Source: Heliomicrobium gestii (GTDB taxonomy: Bacteria; Bacillota; Desulfitobacteriia; Heliobacteriales; Heliobacteriaceae). Taken from it: DNA of 64,000 nucleotides. The DNA is taken from positions 124,001-188,000 of the forward strand of contig NZ_WXEX01000004.1 in the NCBI RefSeq assembly GCF_009877435.1, written 5' to 3'. The position numbers were made by a program, and so were the translations under genes. Numbering within the stretch: the first letter of the stretch is position 1; the number at the start of each line of letters is the position of its first letter. The notes beneath the pieces were generated by a model. The model saw only the letters and a program-made list of their open reading frames with translations. It did not search any database and was not told where the DNA came from. This document shows positions 36,760 to 45,716 of the stretch, piece after piece.

Positions 36760-38778
36760 TCAAATCTTAAACTGCTTGACAAGGGCTTCCATGGCCTGGG
36801 ACATTTCCGACAGCTCTTGGGCGGAACCGCTTGTCGATTCAGCGCCTGTGGCGGTCTCCCCGGCGGCCATGCTGATCTCTTGAATGCTCTGGGTGATCTC
36901 GTTGGCGCCTTTTGACACCTCGATGGCGGAACGAGCCACTTCGCTGACTTTTTCCGAAGCGGTTTCCGTGTTGTGGGCCACCTCGTTCGATGCGCCGGCC
37001 AGTTCCTGGGCGGAACGGGCGATCTCTTGGACGCCTTTTGACGCCTCGTTGCCGCTGCGGGCGGCATGTTGGGCGTTGAGCGCCAAATCGCCGATCTCAC
37101 GGGTAATGGCGTTGACCCGCTCCGCCGCCGCCACGATGGACTTGGAGATCTCGCCGGTGATCGATGACTGTTCCGTCACGGCAGAGGCGATCGTGTTGGT
37201 GATGTCCATGATCTCCCGGACGACCTGGGTGATCGCCTCGACGGCTTTGACGGCGCCGGACATATTGTCCTGCATGGCTTCGATCTGCTGGCTGATCTCA
37301 TCGGTGGCCTCGGCTGTCTGTTTGGCCAGTTCCTTGACCTCGTTGGCGACGACAGCGAATCCGCGGCCTGCCTCGCCGGCGCCGGCGGCCTCGATGGCGG
37401 CGTTCAGGGCCAGCATGTTCGTCTGTTCGGCGATATCGTTGATCACATTGATGATTTTGCCGATCTGTTTCGACGAGTTGTTCAACTTGCTGATGATCAC
37501 ATTGGTCTCACGCGCCTTCTCACCGGCGTCGCCGGTGATGTCCTTCGACCGCTCACAGCTGCGGCTGACTTCATGGAGGGAGATGTTGATCTCCTTTACG
37601 GCGGTGGCGACGCTGTTGACGGCGCCGGAGACGTCCGTGGCCGAATGGGACACATTGTTGATCCCGTTCGAAATCTGATCGACCACTTCGCTCACCTGTT
37701 CGACACTGGCCGAGATCTCTTCGGAGGCGGCCGCCAGATTGCGGACAGTGCCTGACATCTCCTCTACGGCAGACGCGATGACATTGATGTTGCGGCTGAC
37801 GTCGCTGGCAGCGTTGGCCGTCCCGTCGATGCTTGTTGAGATCTGGGTGGCGGCGGCGCTGGCGATGCTGGTCTTGGCGCTCATCTCTTGACTGGTGGCG
37901 GCCATGGTGGTGGCTGTGTTCAGCAGGCCCTCAGAAGACTTGCTCAAGGCCAGGGAGTTCTGATAGATATCGCCGATCATGGCTTGAAAGCGACCAAGCA
38001 GTTCATTGAAGGAGCCCGTCAGTTGTCCCATCTCATCCTTCGACAAGGTCTCACCACGAACGGTCAAATCGCCTTGCTCGGCCTTCGCCATCAAACCCTG
38101 GAGTTGTTGGATCGGCCGGGTGATCAGACGAGACACATAGAGCCCCAGCGCTACTGCCAGCACTATGCCGAGGGCGGCCAGGGCCAGCATCAACCTGGTC
38201 GCTTGCTCCCCATCGACTTGGTTGACGTCGGCCTTCTTCTTGCCCTGTTCCACCTTCAGATCCATGATCTTGTTGACAGTGTCGTCCACATCTTTGACGA
38301 GTAGGGCGCCTTCCCCGTAGATCAGGGCAATCGCCTGGTCGTCATGACCGGACGCAGACAGTTGCATGATCCGCTCATACATGGGCTGCCAACGGTCGAG
38401 GGCCTGATGGAGTTTTTGCGTTTCTCCTTTGACCGCTTCCTCTTTGGCTGTCTTTTCAAACTCTGCTAAACTGGCGCTCAACTGTCTGTTCAGATCTTTG
38501 AGTTTGTCTTCGCTGCGCCGCTTTTCTAGGGGATCCTTGAGGATGATGTAGTTTCGCATCTCCACACGGGTGCGCTGGAATAAAATCGCCGTGTCGGCGA
38601 TGTCATGCAGGGGTTCTGTATTCATCAGATACAAGTCCATATCGGCCTGACTCAGATCATGCACCTTTAGATAGCCCTGGATGCCGATCATGCCGGCGAT
38701 ACAGGCGATGACGATAAAACTGCCCACCAGTTTCGTCCCGATTCGCAGGTTTTGAAACCATTGCATGAAGTTGTTCAC
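36760..38778 (-). CDS. Methyl-accepting chemotaxis protein of the chemosensory operon
   Basis: A 672-residue chemoreceptor. Helix one is at about residues 13-32. An outside four-helix-bundle sensor of the 4HB_MCP type follows (33-205), then helix two ([20 protein letters not shown]), a HAMP domain, and a long methyl-accepting coiled coil. The tip reads [35 protein letters not shown], with Gly where many receptors have Arg. Being inside the operon, it is the likely dedicated input for this CheA. GTG at 38778, or the ATG four codons later. Confidence 0.93.
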   Translation of the reverse strand: MNNFMQWFQNLRIGTKLVGSFIVIACIAGMIGIQGYLKVHDLSQADMDLYLMNTEPLHDIADTAILFQRTRVEMRNYIILKDPLEKRRSEDKLKDLNRQLSASLAEFEKTAKEEAVKGETQKLHQALDRWQPMYERIMQLSASGHDDQAIALIYGEGALLVKDVDDTVNKIMDLKVEQGKKKADVNQVDGEQATRLMLALAALGIVLAVALGLYVSRLITRPIQQLQGLMAKAEQGDLTVRGETLSKDEMGQLTGSFNELLGRFQAMIGDIYQNSLALSKSSEGLLNTATTMAATSQEMSAKTSIASAAATQISTSIDGTANAASDVSRNINVIASAVEEMSGTVRNLAAASEEISASVEQVSEVVDQISNGINNVSHSATDVSGAVNSVATAVKEINISLHEVSRSCERSKDITGDAGEKARETNVIISKLNNSSKQIGKIINVINDIAEQTNMLALNAAIEAAGAGEAGRGFAVVANEVKELAKQTAEATDEISQQIEAMQDNMSGAVKAVEAITQVVREIMDITNTIASAVTEQSSITGEISKSIVAAAERVNAITREIGDLALNAQHAARSGNEASKGVQEIARSAQELAGASNEVAHNTETASEKVSEVARSAIEVSKGANEITQSIQEISMAAGETATGAESTSGSAQELSEMSQAMEALVKQFKI

Positions 38779-38814
38779 GCCCCTTTCATCTTCCCTCTTG
38801 GTTGCGATGAATCT

Positions 38815-39243
38815 CTATAGCTGATAGATCACATCCGGATCCAACACCATCAACAATTCGTTGGGCAACTTGACCACTTTCTTGACGAAGCCGGTTAAAT
38901 CACCGTCCATGTTCGCCGGCGGTTGTTCCGCCTCGTTCGGATCGATATCGACGACCGAGCCGGGGCGGTCAATGGGGAAACCAATCAGGTCGGGCAGATC
39001 GGGCTGCGGTTTTAAGACGACGCATACAAAGCGTTCCTGCTCCTCTTCGGCGCCGATCCTCAACAGACGGGCCAAATGGAGCAGTGTGACGACCTGGCCG
39101 CGCATGTTAAAGAGCCCGACGATATGGGCCGGTGAATCGGGAATCGGGGTGCACTCCACGTTGCGCTGGATCTCCTTGACGGTGTGGATATCCAACCCAA
39201 AGAGCGACCCGTTCAGGTAAAAGGTGAGCACTTTTCCGCTCAT
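38815..39243 (-). CDS. cheW: Chemotaxis coupling protein CheW
   Basis: A 142-residue CheW with two SH3-like halves: KVLTFYLNGSLFGLDIHTVKEI, and FNMRGQVVTLLHLARLL with the receptor-binding Arg in NMRGQ. It links CheA to the chemoreceptor. ATG start with GGGAGG; its ATGA overlaps the cheA stop. Confidence 0.94.
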   Translation of the reverse strand: MSGKVLTFYLNGSLFGLDIHTVKEIQRNVECTPIPDSPAHIVGLFNMRGQVVTLLHLARLLRIGAEEEQERFVCVVLKPQPDLPDLIGFPIDRPGSVVDIDPNEAEQPPANMDGDLTGFVKKVVKLPNELLMVLDPDVIYQL

Positions 39244-42200
39244 AAGGCCTCCCTTTTTCGCGTGAGGACCTTCTCCAGCGTGTCGAGCATCCTCTCTTTA
39301 TCGAGTTTGGATTCGTAATCATCGAATCCGGCTTCCTTCCCCTGGCGGCGACTCCCTTCATCGGTCATCGATGTCAGGGCGATCACCGGGAGATGGGCCA
39401 GCCGCTTATCGGCTCGGATGCGCCGCACCAGCTCAAAGCCATCCATCACCGGCATCTGGATGTCCGAGATGACCACATCAACGGACTCGTCGTCGAGGAT
39501 CCTGAGCGCTTCTTTGCCGTTGCTCGCAGAAAGGACGCGAAAGCCGGCCCATTCTAAGTAATTCTTTTCCATCCGGCTGAAAAATGGCGTATCCTCGGCC
39601 AGCAGGACGGTCCGCTGTTGTCCGCTTCCTTGCCGTCCCTCGGCGACAGCGTAGTGTTCCGGCGCCGCCATCTCGAAGAGCTCGAAGATATTGACGACCA
39701 GGACGATCCGGTTTTGCAGGATGGTCGAGCCGATGATCCCTTTGGCCCGGATGTTCTCTTGGTTGAAACGGATCCGTGTCTGTACGATGTCGTGGATGCG
39801 ATGAATCAGGATGCCCATGGGGTAGCGAACCAGTTTGGGGATGAGCACATAGAGCTTTTCCGGCCGCTGCCCCCCATCTTGAACCGGGAGGTACTGTTGC
39901 GGCTGAATGACCCGCAGGGAATCTCCCCGGAACTGGATGAACTCTTTGTCGCCGATCCGCTCGATCTGGCGCGCCTGGATCGGCTCAATGCGGGCGATCA
40001 TGGCGAGATCGATGCTAAAGGTTTCCGGACCGGCGCACTGGAAGAGCAACAGGTTCTGCACCTCCGCCATTTCAGCGGCGGCCAGTTCCTCATCATCCCG
40101 CGGCGGCGGCTCTTCGGTAAAACGCAGGTTCGCCTTGGCGGCGATGCCATCGGGGTCAAGGATCATGGCTGTCTTGCCATCGCCCAGGATGGTCACACCG
40201 GAATAGCAGGCGCAATCGCCCAGATGGCGCGGCAACGGCTTGACCAGGATCTCCTCACCGTCATGGATCCGGTCCACAGCGAGCCCGTACCGTTTGGCGC
40301 CGATCTTCAGCACCAGGACGCGGACGACGGCGCTCGTGTCGATGGCGCCGGGGCGCAAGCCCAAGACCTGCCCGAGGTGGATGACAGGCAGCAGGCGCCC
40401 GCGCAAGCGAAGCACCTGGGCGTCATGGAAGCGCTCGATCTTTCGATTGGCATCGCCCGGTTTGATCCGCACCATTTCCTGCAGGTTCGTCTGGGGAAGG
40501 GCGAACTTCTGACCGGCCACTTCGACAATCAGCGAGGGAATGATGGCCAAGGTGAGGGGCAAGGTCAACCGGAAAGTGGTTCCCCGCTCCGGTTGGGTGA
40601 AGATATCGATGCTGCCGCCGAGACGTTCGATGTTGGTCTTGACCACATCCATGCCGACGCCGCGGCCCGACACATCGGTGATCTGTTCGGCCGTGGAGAA
40701 ACCGGGCAAAAAGAGCAGCTTGAGCGTCTCCCCTTCCGCCAGGCCTTCCGCCTCGCGGGCTTTGATCAACCCCTTTTCCACCGCCTTGGCCCGAATCTTC
40801 TCCGCCCGGATGCCGCCGCCGTCGTCAGCGATGTCGATATTGACGCGGCCGCCTTCGTGGTAGGCTTTCAGCAGGATCCTCCCTAGCTTCGGCTTGCCGA
40901 GGGCTTCCCGTTTTTCCGGCGACTCAATGCCATGATCGGCCGCATTGCGCACCAGATGGGTCAGGGGATCGGCGAGGGCTTCGATGATGGACTTGTCGAG
41001 TTCCACCTCTGTCCCTTCCATGTGCAGTTCCATGTCCTTGCCGAGCTTTTTGGAGAGTTCGCGGATGATGCGCGGGAATTTATTAAATATTTTTGCAATT
41101 GGCTGCATACGGGTCTGCATGATCTTTTCCTGCAGTTCTGTGGTGATGTTATCAATGTTCTGCAGGATGCCGCTGAGGCCGGCGATCTGTTTGCGGTGGC
41201 CCTCAAGGCAGCGCAGCAGTTGATTGCGGCCCAGAACCATCTCACTGGCCAGGTTGAGCAGGTCGTTGAGCAGGGAGACATGGACGCGCACCGTATCGTC
41301 GGCGATAACCGCCGCTTTTTTAACAGCGTCGGCCGCTTCGTCGACGACACAGGCCATCGCCTGCGGCGGCGGCGTGTCGTTGCCGGTCTGTGCAAGGACT
41401 GGGGCTTTCACGGGCATTTTCTGATCTGTCGCCAAGGAGTCCCCACTGCCGTTGTTTGCGATCAGGTCTGCCGTGTGTGGTCGATCAGACGGACGGGCAG
41501 CCTTCGTTCCTGCCGCCGGTACGCTTTCCCGAAGGATCTGGGCCAGTTCCTCCGGCTTCAAGTTCACATCCAGTTCCTCGATGTGCTCTTCCGGGATATC
41601 GAGAGCGAGGGCGATCAGTTTTTTCTCCAACACCGTCGTGAACAAGAAAACACAGTTGAGCCCGGCTTCGAGAAAATCGTCAAGGCCGCCGACATCGCTG
41701 ATGTCCGTATAGGAGTCGATGATCTGCCCGATGGACGAGATCTTGCGAAAAAAAACGACCGGCGAGACACTGGCGCTGACGTTTTCCACCAGATTGAGCC
41801 GGATCTTGTACAGGCGATGGCCGTGTTTCAAGGCGTCTGTGATGACCGTCTTCTCTACCTCTTCCAGCAGCACCTCATTCTGGCTGGCATCGGTGACGAC
41901 GATGGGCGGCGACGGCTCAGCGGGCGGGTGATCCCCCGCTTTTTGCAGGGCCTCCAGCGCTCTCACATGGAGCGTAATGTCCGCCGACTCGCTATTTTCC
42001 ACATCAGCGACCATGCACTTCAGACAGTCGTTGGCCGCCAACAGCACATCAACCGTATGGCCGCCAATGGTCAGTTTGCCGTTGCGGGCGTCGCCGAGCA
42101 GGTTTTCCATGATATGGGTGAGTTCGACGATGTTGCACAACGCAAAAAACCCGGCTGTCCCCTTGATGCTGTGAACGGCCCGGAAGATACCATGAATGGT

Positions 42201-42308
42201 GTCCCGTTCCTCCCGGCCCTCGCCGAGTAAAAGGAGACCGTTTTCCACTGTCTCCAGATGGGATGCGGCCTCCTCGACAAACTCTTTGATAAATTCAAGA
42301 TTCTGCAC
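39240..42308 (-). CDS. cheA: Hybrid chemotaxis kinase CheA with two CheW-like domains and a receiver
   Basis: A 1022-residue kinase. The N-terminal Hpt domain carries the phosphorylated His46 in FRAVHSIKGTAGFF. A P2-like docking region follows (about 150-260). The dimerisation and ATPase domains come next (LVRNAADHGIESPEKR, DDGGGI, GRGVGMDVVKTNIERLGG). Two CheW-like domains follow (about 570-700 and 715-870), then a C-terminal receiver (about 890-1015) with the Asp in DVVISDIQMPVMDGFEL. The double CheW part and fused receiver are unlike the simple B. subtilis CheA. Such hybrids are common in non-flagellar or alternative chemosensory systems. GTG start with AAGGAGA. Confidence 0.95.
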   Translation of the reverse strand: MQNLEFIKEFVEEAASHLETVENGLLLLGEGREERDTIHGIFRAVHSIKGTAGFFALCNIVELTHIMENLLGDARNGKLTIGGHTVDVLLAANDCLKCMVADVENSESADITLHVRALEALQKAGDHPPAEPSPPIVVTDASQNEVLLEEVEKTVITDALKHGHRLYKIRLNLVENVSASVSPVVFFRKISSIGQIIDSYTDISDVGGLDDFLEAGLNCVFLFTTVLEKKLIALALDIPEEHIEELDVNLKPEELAQILRESVPAAGTKAARPSDRPHTADLIANNGSGDSLATDQKMPVKAPVLAQTGNDTPPPQAMACVVDEAADAVKKAAVIADDTVRVHVSLLNDLLNLASEMVLGRNQLLRCLEGHRKQIAGLSGILQNIDNITTELQEKIMQTRMQPIAKIFNKFPRIIRELSKKLGKDMELHMEGTEVELDKSIIEALADPLTHLVRNAADHGIESPEKREALGKPKLGRILLKAYHEGGRVNIDIADDGGGIRAEKIRAKAVEKGLIKAREAEGLAEGETLKLLFLPGFSTAEQITDVSGRGVGMDVVKTNIERLGGSIDIFTQPERGTTFRLTLPLTLAIIPSLIVEVAGQKFALPQTNLQEMVRIKPGDANRKIERFHDAQVLRLRGRLLPVIHLGQVLGLRPGAIDTSAVVRVLVLKIGAKRYGLAVDRIHDGEEILVKPLPRHLGDCACYSGVTILGDGKTAMILDPDGIAAKANLRFTEEPPPRDDEELAAAEMAEVQNLLLFQCAGPETFSIDLAMIARIEPIQARQIERIGDKEFIQFRGDSLRVIQPQQYLPVQDGGQRPEKLYVLIPKLVRYPMGILIHRIHDIVQTRIRFNQENIRAKGIIGSTILQNRIVLVVNIFELFEMAAPEHYAVAEGRQGSGQQRTVLLAEDTPFFSRMEKNYLEWAGFRVLSASNGKEALRILDDESVDVVISDIQMPVMDGFELVRRIRADKRLAHLPVIALTSMTDEGSRRQGKEAGFDDYESKLDKERMLDTLEKVLTRKREAL

Positions 42309-42322
42309 TGGCCGTTCTCTCC

Positions 42323-42634
42323 TTATCCGGCTGCGGACATGTCAAAAATCTTGTCCAGTTTCATGAGCCGGAACAACCCCAGGAGATCTTGATTCAGACC
42401 GGTAAGTTTGAATGTTTTCCCGGTGCTGCACGTTGATTTATACAGACCGATGATAAAAGAAATGCCGGTAGAATCGATATACTGGACCCGGGTCAAATCC
42501 ATAACAAGTTGGTTATACTCTTCATGCTCAGCCACGCGACGCTTTGCTTCATCGACGATCTCCTTTGCCCGGTTGGCGGTGAGATCGGCGTCCAGCAAGA
42601 GGATCAACCGGTCAGCGTCGTTTTCAAACCGCAT
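42323..42634 (-). CDS. STAS-domain anti-sigma-factor antagonist-like protein
   Basis: A 103-residue STAS domain protein, like SpoIIAA/RsbV. The phosphorylatable Ser lies in MDLTRVQYIDSTGISFIIGLYK. I chose the ATG at 42634, preceded by GGGGAGG. Partner-switching proteins of this kind bind an anti-sigma kinase unless phosphorylated. The kinase-like gene immediately upstream (34-nt gap) is the obvious partner. cheA follows 14 nt later, so both belong to the chemosensory operon. Confidence 0.9.
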   Translation of the reverse strand: MRFENDADRLILLLDADLTANRAKEIVDEAKRRVAEHEEYNQLVMDLTRVQYIDSTGISFIIGLYKSTCSTGKTFKLTGLNQDLLGLFRLMKLDKIFDMSAAG

Positions 42635-42668
42635 CGAACCCCATCCTCCCCTTCTCGTATCTACGACT

Positions 42669-43106
42669 TTATTCGGAATGCACAGCGCCCTGCTGAGGCC
42701 GATCCAGATCGTTCCAGGCCAAATGCGCCTCCACATGGTTTCCGGTGACCGTAATGGAAAAGCCCATCAGTCCGATGATCTCGAGACCGCGGTTCCTTTC
42801 CCGCATCAGGTCTTGCAGCACCTCATCATCAACGGCGTTCTCCAGACAGAAACCTGCTCCCTCATCCCACACATCCAGGCAAACCTGCTGTTCGGAAATG
42901 GCAAGCCGGCAGGTCACCTGCTTGGCAGGGTCCATCTGGTTTCCATGTTCAACAGCGTTGTTGAGCAGTTCCCGAAGGGCGAAGTCAACGGCAAAAAGCT
43001 GTTTCCCGTTGAAGTTCGGCCCCTTTTCCCGGATGTCTGTCATCACCGCTTTGATCGAGCGATCGACCGCTTCAAAGGTCGATTCGGTTGTGAAGGAATA
43101 ATTCAA
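42669..43106 (-). CDS. RsbW/SpoIIAB-like HATPase serine kinase
   Basis: A 145-residue GHKL-fold protein of the anti-sigma kinase type. The N-box is ALRELLNNAVEHGN, the G1 box is DVWDEGAGFC, and RGLEIIGLMG is the G2-like part. It would phosphorylate the STAS protein encoded next. It is the first gene of the chemosensory operon, with a good promoter 72 nt upstream. No sigma factor gene is near, so the target may be another protein. TTG start at 43106 with AAGGGGG 10 nt before it. Confidence 0.9.
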   Translation of the reverse strand: MNYSFTTESTFEAVDRSIKAVMTDIREKGPNFNGKQLFAVDFALRELLNNAVEHGNQMDPAKQVTCRLAISEQQVCLDVWDEGAGFCLENAVDDEVLQDLMRERNRGLEIIGLMGFSITVTGNHVEAHLAWNDLDRPQQGAVHSE

Positions 43107-43177
43107 TCCGGGTACGCCCCCTTGGACCGTGGGCTTGCGGCTGAAGCCGTAATCTCACAGTCTGTTGTCCTATTTCC

Positions 43178-43206
43178 ATTATAGTCAGTGCAAAAGTCAC
43201 GTACAA
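43178..43206 (-). promoter_or_regulatory. Promoter of the chemosensory operon
   Basis: TTGTAC and a perfect TATAAT with 17-nt spacing on the minus strand, upstream of the anti-sigma-kinase-like gene. Confidence 0.65.
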
Positions 43207-43250
43207 TGACCTCAAAGGGCGAAAGAGGACAAAGTGTAAACTTTGTAGGA

Positions 43251-43288
43251 GAAAAAAAGAAGGAGGCGGGCAACAGGCCCCCTCCTTT
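43251..43288 (-). terminator. Intrinsic terminator after the TVP38-like gene
   Basis: AAGGAGGGGGC and GCCCGCCTCCTT arms with a 5-nt loop, followed on the minus strand by a T-rich run. It overlaps the end of the gene by one or two bases. Confidence 0.8.
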
Positions 43289-43950
43289 CACCGGTATCGT
43301 TTCAATGCATAGGCCAGCACGCCCAGGGCTGCGACCGCCAGAACCAGGCGACTGGCATTTTGCGCCGGATTCCACATATCGTGACCGACGACGCTTTCCA
43401 AGAAGATCGTGGGAATCTTGCCGAGCGCTGTTCCCAAGATAAAAGGGACAAATCCGACAGAACTGACAGCCGCCGCCAGGTTGATCGCGGCGGAAGGCAC
43501 GAAGGGCGCCAGGCGGATGAGAAAAATGCTGCCGAAGCCGTGCTTGGCCGTCCACTCGTCCCATTTGGAAAATCCTTTTTTTTTCCCCAGCCAGCGGGCC
43601 ACAGGACCGCGACCGAAATAGCGGAACAGGACAAAGGCCACCGCCGATCCGGCGATCTCACCGGCCCAGCCGATAAACAGGCCCGGTCCCCAACCGAAGA
43701 TGATGACCAGCGCGCCCAACAAAAACACGGCCGGGATCAGACCGATCAAGGTCTGCAGGGTCATGATTAAAAAGCCGGCGATCCAAGCGGCCCACCCGTA
43801 GGAACGAAGAAGGGTCGTCAATTCGTCTATGTCGGTCAGCGTCACCATGTTGATGACCCGGCGTCCCATATCGGTGCCAAAAAGCAGGGCGCCCCCGGCG
43901 ATCAGCGCCAGAAGGGCGGCGACTTTGGGCCCGAAGGCTCGCAGGTTCAT
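43288..43950 (-). CDS. TVP38/TMEM64-family (VTT domain) membrane protein
   Basis: A 220-residue inner-membrane protein with about five helices and the VTT/DedA core: PAVFLLGALVIIFGWGPGLFIGWAGEIAGSAVAFVLFRYFG, and FGSIFLIRLAPFVPSAAINLAAAVSSVGFVPFILGTALGKIP. VTT proteins are thought to move lipids or help membrane homeostasis; the exact role here is unknown. I chose the ATG at 43950; its ATGA overlaps the prfC stop, so it is translated together with prfC. Confidence 0.88.
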   Translation of the reverse strand: MNLRAFGPKVAALLALIAGGALLFGTDMGRRVINMVTLTDIDELTTLLRSYGWAAWIAGFLIMTLQTLIGLIPAVFLLGALVIIFGWGPGLFIGWAGEIAGSAVAFVLFRYFGRGPVARWLGKKKGFSKWDEWTAKHGFGSIFLIRLAPFVPSAAINLAAAVSSVGFVPFILGTALGKIPTIFLESVVGHDMWNPAQNASRLVLAVAALGVLAYALKRYR

Positions 43951-45548
43951 CGCTCCGGCACCGTCAGAAAGCGGATCTGCGGATTTTGCTCGACGGCCCA
44001 GCGAACAGACCACTCGTTGCGGAAGAGGGCCACCGGTCGCTCCTTGCCGTCACGGATCAACATGCCGCTGTCCAGGCCCTTGACCGGTTTGGCGGGATCG
44101 TACCCGTCGAGCCAGCGGGCGACGCTGAAGGCCAGGTGCTGCATGAGGATGTCGACGCCGTACTCCTGCTTGAGCCGGTATTCGAGCACCTCCATCTGCA
44201 ATACGCCGACGGCGCCGACGATGAAGGATTCCACGCCGATCTCAGGCTGGCGGAAAACCTGCACCGCCCCCTCCTGGGTCAACTGGGTCATCCCCTTGAC
44301 AAACTGCTTGCGCTTCATCGTGTCCTTGGGTTGCACCCGGGCAAAGTGCTCGGGCGGGAAGACGGGAAAGTCTTCAAATTGAAAGTTCTTGCCTTCCATA
44401 CAGAGGGTGTCGCCGATGCCGAAGACGCCGGGGTCGAACAGGCCGATCACATCACCGGGGTAGGCCTCGTCGATGATCACCCGCTCCTGGGCCATGAACT
44501 GCTGCGGCTGGGCCAATTTCACGCTCTTGCCGGAGGGCACGTGCTTGACGCTCATGCCGCGGGCGAACTTGCCCGAGCAGATGCGGATAAAGGCGATGCG
44601 GTCCCGGTGGGTCGGGTTCATATTGGCCTGGATCTTGAAGACAAAGGCCGTAAAGCCCTCATCGTCAGGGGCCACCAGTCCGTCGACAGAGCGCCGGGCC
44701 AAGGGCGGCGGCGCCAGTTGCAAAAACTCTTCGAGGAAGGGGCGGACGCCGAAGTTGGTCAGGGCGCTGCCGAAGAACATGGGTGTCAGTTCGCCCTGGA
44801 GCACCTTTTCGATGTCAAACTGGTCGCCGGCCATGTCGAGCAGTTCGATATCCTCGATCAGTTGGTTGTGGGCGTCAGCGCCCAGCAGTTCGGTGAAAGC
44901 GGGGTCTTCCGCGCTGCCGATGGTGGAGGGCATGACCCACTGCCCATGGGCGCCGCCGTTGTCAAAGAGTTCGATCTGGGCGAGACGGCGGTTGTAGACG
45001 CCTTTGTAATCGCCATCGACACCGACAGGCCAGTTCATGGGATAGGCGCGGATGCCAAGGACGTTCTCGATCTCTTCCATCAGTTCGAAGGGACTCTTTC
45101 CATGGCGATCCAGCTTATTGACAAAGGTGAAGATGGGGATCCCCCGCTGCCGGCAGACATGGAACAGCTTTTTCGTCTGATCCTCGACACCTTTGGCCAC
45201 GTCGATGACCATGACGGCGCTATCGGTCGCCATCAGGGTGCGGTAGGTGTCTTCACTGAAATCCTGGTGACCGGGAGTGTCCAGGATATTGACGCGATAG
45301 CCGTCATAATCAAACTGCAGGACGCTCGATGTGACCGAGATGCCCCGCTGCTTTTCGATCTCCATCCAGTCGGAAACGGCATGTTTGGCCGCTTTGCGGG
45401 CCTTGACCGTGCCGGCCAGGCGGATGGCGCCGCCGTAGAGGAGCAGCTTTTCCGTCAAGGTTGTCTTCCCCGCATCGGGGTGAGAAATGATGGCAAAGGT
45501 CCGGCGCCGCTGGACTTCTGTTTGCAGTTCCGTCGCCGTCGTGGACAT
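43947..45548 (-). CDS. prfC: Peptide chain release factor 3
   Basis: A 533-residue translational GTPase that recycles RF1/RF2 from the ribosome. G1 is SHPDAGKTT, the switch region is QRGISVTSSVLQF, G3 is DTPGHQDFSEDT, and G4 is NKLDR. The RF3-type domains follow (ALTNFGVRPFLEEFLQLAP, FVFKIQANMNPTHRDRIAFIRICSG). Length matches RF3. I chose the ATG at 45548, 10 nt after GGAGG; the ATG three codons earlier touches that site. Confidence 0.95.
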   Translation of the reverse strand: MSTTATELQTEVQRRRTFAIISHPDAGKTTLTEKLLLYGGAIRLAGTVKARKAAKHAVSDWMEIEKQRGISVTSSVLQFDYDGYRVNILDTPGHQDFSEDTYRTLMATDSAVMVIDVAKGVEDQTKKLFHVCRQRGIPIFTFVNKLDRHGKSPFELMEEIENVLGIRAYPMNWPVGVDGDYKGVYNRRLAQIELFDNGGAHGQWVMPSTIGSAEDPAFTELLGADAHNQLIEDIELLDMAGDQFDIEKVLQGELTPMFFGSALTNFGVRPFLEEFLQLAPPPLARRSVDGLVAPDDEGFTAFVFKIQANMNPTHRDRIAFIRICSGKFARGMSVKHVPSGKSVKLAQPQQFMAQERVIIDEAYPGDVIGLFDPGVFGIGDTLCMEGKNFQFEDFPVFPPEHFARVQPKDTMKRKQFVKGMTQLTQEGAVQVFRQPEIGVESFIVGAVGVLQMEVLEYRLKQEYGVDILMQHLAFSVARWLDGYDPAKPVKGLDSGMLIRDGKERPVALFRNEWSVRWAVEQNPQIRFLTVPER

Positions 45549-45681
45549 GTTATCCATTCCTCCAAAATGTCATTGCTTCCATTCGCGTAAAACTGAAGGG
45601 TTCTCCCTAAAACGCATAATATCACATTATAATAGTATACTTGCTCGCCGCGCAAAGGAAAAGCCCGCTTTTCTGCCAATA

Positions 45682-45716
45682 AAAAAACCAGCGTTCGCTC
45701 AAAGCGCCGCCGGTTC
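45682..45716 (-). terminator. Probable intrinsic terminator after the histidine kinase gene
   Basis: Imperfect GC-rich stem (ACCGGCG / CGCTGGT) followed on the minus strand by seven T; it overlaps the kinase stop codon. Confidence 0.45.

Noticed and set aside
39618-42230. Two plus-strand open frames of over 420 codons
   Set aside because: Antisense to cheA, whose domains are unmistakable.
43986-45590. A 534-codon open frame on the plus strand
   Set aside because: Exact antisense of prfC, which has all GTPase motifs.
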